Below, piece after piece: positions 23,964 to 27,584 of a stretch of 27,584 nt of DNA. Source of the DNA: Symbiodinium natans. Taxonomy: Eukaryota; Sar; Dinophyceae; Suessiales; Symbiodiniaceae. Each line of letters begins with the position of its first letter. Within the stretch, counting starts at the first letter, position 1. Both the position numbers and the translations under genes were made by a program. The stretch lies in contig CAJNDS010000480.1 in the NCBI GenBank assembly GCA_905221605.1, positions 674,855 through 702,438 on the forward strand, read 5' to 3'. The notes under the pieces were generated by a model, which worked only from the letters and a program-made list of their open reading frames with translations, was not told the DNA's origin and did not search any database.

Positions 23964-24690
23964 TTGTAAGGTATCGAGGCGGTGCGCCACAAGGCCTGGA
24001 ACAAGTGGCGAATTCAAGGCGGATGGGTCCGCATCAATGAGCTCGATGGGGCGATCGAACTCTCCAGGGGTCCGCACGAACCTCCCAACGGGGATGCCAT
24101 CGCTGCAGCCCCCCATGTGCCGGCTGCATCTAGGCCCTTGGGACATTTTGTATTTTCCCTTCTGGGGTTCAAGAGGATGATATTGAGGAATATTTTTCAG
24201 AGGGTCTTAAGGGCCATCCTAGGCACACCCACAAGCGCCGAGCATGCAACCTCCCCAGGGCAATCCAATGCCACAGCCCCGGAACCCAGATGCCGCCTGG
24301 GCCAACTACCAACCAGGAATGCCGGTCCCAACACCCCAAGGGCACCCGGCACCACCACCCACTCAGCAACCCATGCAGCAAGCAGCAGCACCCGGGCGCG
24401 ATGCATGGTCGAATTACACGGGCTGCCAACCACAGATGCCACAGCAGCACCCTTCCATGCAAATGCCAGCAGCGCAACCACAGATGCAGACGCCGATGGC
24501 ACCCCCGATGCAACCACAGGCGCACATGCAGCCGCCTCCTCCAGCGCAGATGCAGAGCCAGCCATCAGCCGCGGACCCGTGGGCAGGCTTTCATACCAGC
24601 CAGCTGGGGCAGGGCCCCTGCCAACCCACTCAGGCCCCAGCTCCCTTCATGCAGCAGCATCTGGGCATGAGAAAGGCTTCTGAAGTTTGA
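23708..24690 (+). CDS. Zinc-finger-like protein with Gln/Pro/Met-rich tail, 3' part
   Basis: Three exons join in phase. Exon 23708-23823 follows GGTACAG and encodes PAPIDPQCSFCDRHRGYAEH, then LGAEKHWKALYPDYTGE. The Cys and His residues form C-x2-C-x8-H-x5-H. A GT-AG intron (23824-23970) with (TA)n and a T tract splits a Gly codon (phase 1). Exon 23971-24116 encodes IEAVRHKAWNKWRIQGGWVR, then INELDGAIELSRGPHEPPNG: a Trp/Gly-rich block R-x3-W-x2-W-x3-GG. The donor is probably CCCCCAT|GTGCCG; the frame stays open further, so a later donor is possible. Exon 24223-24690 follows GGCCATCCTAG and is low-complexity, Gln/Pro/Met/Ala-rich (MPQQHPSMQMPAAQPQMQTP). DAAWANYQPG and DAWSNYTG are short internal repeats, with a related DPWAGF nearby. 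It ends RKASEV and TGA (24688-24690). The H-x5-H finger suggests RNA or DNA binding of the U1/matrin type; the tail resembles prion-like, RNA-granule-type linkers. Both are inference. The 5' end is missing: a CCCTAAA array lies directly upstream. Confidence 0.65.
23929..23967. repeat. (TA)n and T tract in intron
   Basis: Fourteen TA units and a T run form the pyrimidine tract before TTTGTAAG|G. Confidence 0.9.
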
Positions 24691-24816
24691 AGATTTGCAC
24701 TTTCGCTCTCTTGGCCTTCCATCCCAAGCCCAGCCAGCACGTAGTCCTTATAAAGGCGAACCACTATAAAGTGCCTCAATAGACTTGACTGTACGGTGTT
24801 TCACGTTTGGGCCATC

Positions 24817-25044
24817 TCATTCCCCACCCCTTGGTGTGGGGTTGTTAGACATGAGCTCAACCATTCTCCTCGCTGCCTCGCCCAGTGCCCCTGTCTCCGG
24901 GCCCATTTTTGAGAAGCCCGCAGTAGCCATCCCGTGAGTGTGTATCCCCAGAAAAAGCACCCGCAGCAGGGTCCCACCCAATATCCCTGGTGTTCCCCCA
25001 CCCTCAGCAAATTGCGCCGAGTGTCCCATCCCCAATCCCAGCAT
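24817..25044 (-). CDS. Possible minus-strand gene end, Gly-rich
   Basis: A minus-strand frame of 75 codons lies convergent to the preceding gene. It reads MLGLGMGHSAQFAEGGGTPG, then a hydrophobic LLRVLFLGI, then MGPETGALGEAARRMVELMS, and ends at TGA (24819-24817). The ATG sits right beside the telomere-like array. Codon composition is acceptable, but the + strand also has no better candidate. Another minus frame overlaps (24801-25010). No family recognised. Confidence 0.35.
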   Translation of the reverse strand: MLGLGMGHSAQFAEGGGTPGILGGTLLRVLFLGIHTHGMATAGFSKMGPETGALGEAARRMVELMSNNPTPRGGE

Positions 25045-25162
25045 AAACCCTAAACCCTAAACCCTAAACCCTAAACTTTAAACCCTAAACCCTAAACCCT
25101 AAACCCTAAACCCTAAACCCTAAACCCTAAACTGCCCTAAACCCTAAACCCTAAACCCTAAA
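25045..25162. repeat. CCCTAAA array with one interruption
   Basis: About sixteen units, one CTTTAAA variant and an ACTGCC insertion. Bases 25163-25241 have short open frames on both strands only. Confidence 0.9.
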
Positions 25163-25241
25163 TTTAAGAGCCTCCGGCTCAAGCCGCCGACCCCGCTGGA
25201 GCATAGTTGAGACCCGCTCGCATGGAAGAGTTCTGTGAATC

Positions 25242-25506
25242 GTTTGGGGGGGGGTAGGGGGTAGCACCAGGACAAGCTCAAGCCAAAAAAGACAGGTGGG
25301 TGGGGGTGGGTGGGGGGGGGGGTGGGGGGGGTAGGGGTGCGGGGGTGGGGGGGGGGTTGGGGGGGTGTGGGGGGGGGGGGGGATGGGGTGGGGGGGGGGG
25401 GGGAATGGGCGTGGGGTTGGGGTGGGGGGGGGGGGGGGTGGGGGGGGGGTGGGGGGGGGGGGGGGGGGGGTGGGGAGGGGGGTGGGAGGGGGGGTGGGGG
25501 GGGTTG
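25242..25506. other. G/T-rich low-complexity tract
   Basis: Runs of G separated by single T, less often A or C. Gly-rich and Pro-rich frames across it are composition artefacts. Bases 25507-25647 hold nothing convincing. Confidence 0.85.
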
Positions 25507-25647
25507 CGCCTGTTTTGCGGTGGCGGTCCTGCACGAAAAAATTGTGCACCGACCCCCCCTCCCCCCCCGCGTTTTGGGGGGGTAAGGAGGAAAGAGGGAG
25601 GTTTTCACCTCCTCAAACCCATCCAACACGCCGCCAGGGTCGGCGGA

Positions 25648-25744
25648 CCCTAAACCCTAAACCCTAAACCCTAAACCCTAAACCCTAAACCCTAAACCCT
25701 AAACCCTAAACCCTAAACCCTAAACCCTAAACCCTAAACCCCAG
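25648..25744. repeat. CCCTAAA array ending in a splice acceptor
   Basis: About thirteen perfect units running into CTAAACCCCAG. Confidence 0.92.
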
Positions 25745-25833
25745 ACACGGGGTGCCCCCCCAGAGACTTCCGCGCAGAGTCCAGCATCCTTATTCGTTAC
25801 CTGGCAGAGCTTGCGGATCTCCCTTATCCCTTG
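25745..25833 (+). CDS. Exon candidate, helical segment
   Basis: Acceptor AAACCCCAG from the repeat. The frame TGCPPRDFRAESSILIRYLA continues ELADLPYPL. The donor is uncertain within CTTGTGTGTGTG. A second frame (TRGAPPETSAQSPASLFV) is also open. The first is favoured by amino-acid composition. Confidence 0.45.
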
Positions 25834-25856
25834 TGTGTGTGTTGGGTTGCCAAGCC

Positions 25857-25975
25857 CTAAACCCTAAACCCTAAACCCTAAACCCTAAACCCTAAACCCT
25901 AAACCCTAAACCCTGAACCCTAAACCCTAAACCCTAAACCCTAAACCCTTGTCAAAACCCTAAGCCCTCAACCCC
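25857..25975. repeat. CCCTAAA array
   Basis: About thirteen units, then degenerate CCCTAAG/CCCTCAA. Confidence 0.9.
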
Positions 25976-26003
25976 AACGGGCCAAGGGGCCCACCGGGCT
26001 GAG

Positions 26004-26082
26004 GCAAGTGCAGCACGGGATTCCGCAGCAGATGCAGTCGGCACCTCCTGGGCCCCCTGCGGAGACCCAAAGGCCCACCCGG
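26004..26082 (+). CDS. Exon candidate, Gln/Pro-rich, 79 nt
   Basis: Acceptor CGGGCTGAG|G, donor CACCCGG|GTAGGGTTTAGGG. The frame QVQHGIPQQMQSAPPGPPAE continues TQRPTR, closely like the Gln/Pro/Met tail of the gene at 23708-24690. It may belong to a paralogue of that gene. Confidence 0.5.
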
Positions 26083-26244
26083 GTAGGGTTTAGGGTTTAG
26101 GGTTTAGGGTTTAGGGTTTAGGGTTTAGGGTTTAGGGTTTAGGGTTTAGGGTTTAGGGTTTAGGGTTTAGGGTTTAGGGCTTAGGGCTTAGGGCTTAGGG
26201 CTTAGGGCTTAGGGCTTAGGGCTTAGGGCTTAGGGTTTAGGGTC
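26083..26244. repeat. TTTAGGG array with a homogenised CTTAGGG block
   Basis: About thirteen TTTAGGG units, then eight consecutive CTTAGGG units (26177-26235), then TTTAGGG again. Bases 26245-26434 include a remnant of the foldback family (TACTTGGGCCTCAG, TAGCTTTAGGCCTC). Confidence 0.92.
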
Positions 26245-26434
26245 CTTGCCCTGAGCCCTACACCCCACCGGAACGCCTTCTTTGTACGCGTGCCTATGTA
26301 GTAGATACTTGGGCCTCAGAGGGGGGGTTCCTATTTAGTAGCTTTAGGCCTCGGAAACCCTGGAACCCCTCCAACCCTACTAGCCCAAACGCTTGACACT
26401 GCGAAATCGTCGAACCTCCAACCCTGAGCCCAAA

Positions 26435-26491
26435 TCCTTGAAACCCGAAACCCGAAACCCGAATCCCTAAACCCTAAGCCCTAAAACCCTG
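26435..26491. repeat. Degenerate CCCTAAA/CCCGAAA array; G tract follows
   Basis: CCCGAAA, CCCTAAG and CCCTAAA units; a run of 20 G lies at 26550-26569. No gene in 26492-26689. Confidence 0.78.
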
Positions 26492-26689
26492 GTGGCCAGG
26501 TAGGTGTGCAGGGTCGGCGTGTATAGGGTCGACATGTGGAGGGGGTGTAGGGGGGGGGGGGGGGGGGGGCTTCAGGGGTTGAGGAGCTTCTGGTGTAAGG
26601 GGGTGTCCCTAAACCCTAAATCCTAAACCCAAACCCTCCCCAATCCCAAGCACGAACAAGGCGCCAGAAGCCTCCCATGTTCCCTGCAG

Positions 26690-26962
26690 GCCGGCCTGGG
26701 AAGATGCCCGAAATCTGAGGCGACACTGGGGGGCTACTTGGAGGTTCAGGGTACCTAGTAACACAACCAAAACTGTACTTATACCCCAATCATAACCCCA
26801 TGAGGGTACTTAAGGGGCTTATACGTGGGTTATGACTAGCCAAGTATATGCAACCCCCAAGTAGGGCTTTGATTTATTGGGTACAGGTTTTCGGAGTGGG
26901 AACTCGAGCATGCGGAGTCGGGGTTGTGCTTGAGATGGGTCCTGTCAGCCGACTGGTCTGGG
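26690..26962 (+). CDS. Two-exon candidate flanking a foldback intron
   Basis: Exon 26690-26732 follows TTCCCTGCAG and reads PAWEDARNLRRHWG. Exon 26887-26962 follows TGGGTACAG and reads VFGVGTRACGVGVVLEMGPV, then SRLVW, ending at CTGGG|GTTTTAGGG. They join in phase 0 across 26733-26886, a GC-AG intron whose 5' end is exactly the left arm of a foldback element. An alternative acceptor at the right arm of that element (AAGTAG|G, 26864) gives GFDLLGTGFRSGNSS and then a TGA. Function unknown. Confidence 0.42.
26733..26864. mobile_element. Foldback element as intron, CTACTTGGAGGTTC family (copy 2)
   Basis: Left end GCTACTTGGAGGTTC, right end CCCCCAAGTAG|G. Interior AACTGTACTTATA and TTATGACTAGCCAAGTATA are diverged versions of the family at 27037-27190. 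If spliced as GC-AG, the element ends coincide with intron ends. Confidence 0.65.
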
Positions 26963-27015
26963 GTTTTAGGGTTTAGGGTTTAGGGTTTAGGGTTTAGGGT
27001 TTAGAGTTTAGGGCT
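26963..27015. repeat. TTTAGGG array at donor
   Basis: About seven units beginning at the donor GT. Confidence 0.88.
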
Positions 27016-27036
27016 ACCCGAAACTCTAAACATGCT

Positions 27037-27190
27037 CTACTTGGAGGTTCATGGCACTTGTTAACCAATTATAGCTGCACTTATATCCCACTTCTAAGCC
27101 CCTTAGGTGCCCTAATATGGTTATACGGTTATAATTTGGGTTATAAGTACAGTTATAATTGGTTAATAAGTACCATGAACCTCCAAGTAG
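27037..27190. mobile_element. Intact miniature inverted-repeat element, CTACTTGGAGGTTCATGG family (copy 3)
   Basis: The left arm runs 27037-27085 and the right arm 27143-27190, nearly complementary over about 48 bases: CTACTTGGAGGTTCATGG with CCATGAACCTCCAAGTAG, and TTAACCAATTATA with TATAATTGGTTAA. No coding capacity. Confidence 0.9.
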
Positions 27191-27245
27191 GGTGGTTGAG
27201 TTTCCCCAACGTGCTTCAGGGGGGCGGGGGGGGGGGTGAGTTTCC

Positions 27246-27310
27246 CAAAGGGTCCATGTACCTGTATAGTATATAGCTCCTATATAGAGGGTTGAGGGTT
27301 AAGGGTTTGG
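27246..27310. other. Left half of foldback family plus degenerate repeats
   Basis: AAAGGGTCCATGTACCTGTA followed by TAGTATATAG, then TTGAGGG/TTAAGGG units; the right half is absent. Bases 27311-27474 show no supported gene. Confidence 0.55.
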
Positions 27311-27474
27311 GGGTCGGTGCGCACGCAAGCCATCGTAAGCCCGAGCATGTATCGCTACTTCGGTGTCCAACAGGTGTTGCTAGCATGCTGGGCTTGAATC
27401 TTGAACTTGAACGGGCGGCTGTGTTGGGATAGAATTTCTAGAAGGACTAACAACATGCTCAGACATTTCTGCAG

Positions 27475-27584
27475 ACACCAGCACAACGCAGGACATGGCA
27501 CGACGCACGACACTCGACGCTCTACAAACACATCACAAGCATAGGACAAACATTATTACACAGGCACAATACCAACACAAATCA
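27475..27584 (+). CDS. Partial exon candidate at the window edge
   Basis: A strong acceptor GACATTTCTGCAG is followed by a frame open to the last base: TPAQRRTWHDARHSTLYKHI, then TSIGQTLLHRHN. No stop within the window. Function unknown. Confidence 0.35.

Noticed and set aside
25144-25667. Gly-rich and Pro-rich frames
   Set aside because: They cross the G/T tract; all frames are open for compositional reasons.
1-27584. tRNA, rRNA, riboswitch and bacterial operon features
   Set aside because: Nothing resembling conserved tRNA arms, rRNA cores or ribosome-binding-site-led gene series was found by eye.

Overview
The window looks like nuclear DNA of an alga, most probably a dinoflagellate. The reasons are a plant/alveolate-type telomere heptamer (TTTAGGG/CCCTAAA) scattered through almost the whole sequence, very short GC3-rich exon islands, splice junctions of the AG|G type with GT and apparently GC donors, and a fragment of a LINE-type RNase H. 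No bacterial, organellar, tRNA or rRNA gene was recognised. The assignment is inference; no species is claimed.

Layout. Bases 1-9690 and 15340-27584 alternate between (a) more than 40 interstitial telomere-like arrays in both orientations, (b) short foldback (inverted-repeat) elements of several families, and (c) islands of about 40-140 bases that read as exons. Three exon chains hold together in phase: 4274-5234 (three exons, Ala/Pro/Gln-rich), 8069-9348 (three exons, a zinc-finger-like module) and 23708-24690 (three exons, the same module followed by a Gln/Pro/Met-rich tail and a stop). The other islands are single exon candidates, mostly on the + strand. They may be parts of one or a few long, intron-rich genes whose complete structure cannot be fixed without transcripts. 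In several islands two or three frames are open, and this is stated in the entries.

Bases 9792-10084 are an almost pure G tract running into a 100-base N gap. Bases 10085-15037 are different in kind: they have no telomere-like repeats, are strongly purine-biased, and are built from degenerate copies of a mid-repetitive unit with GA-rich simple repeats between copies. This block may be a genuine satellite or a scaffolding join. Bases 25242-25506 are a second G/T tract.

The main observation is the link between telomere-like arrays and splicing. Introns often start with GTTTAGGG repeats and end just after CCCTAAA repeats, so the ends of one intron are complementary. Foldback elements also sit at intron ends or carry telomere arrays in their loops, which resembles intron-generating (introner) elements. 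A recurrent protein module, C-x2-C-x8-H-x5-H followed by R-x3-W-x2-W-x3-GG, is the best candidate for a gene family in this window.
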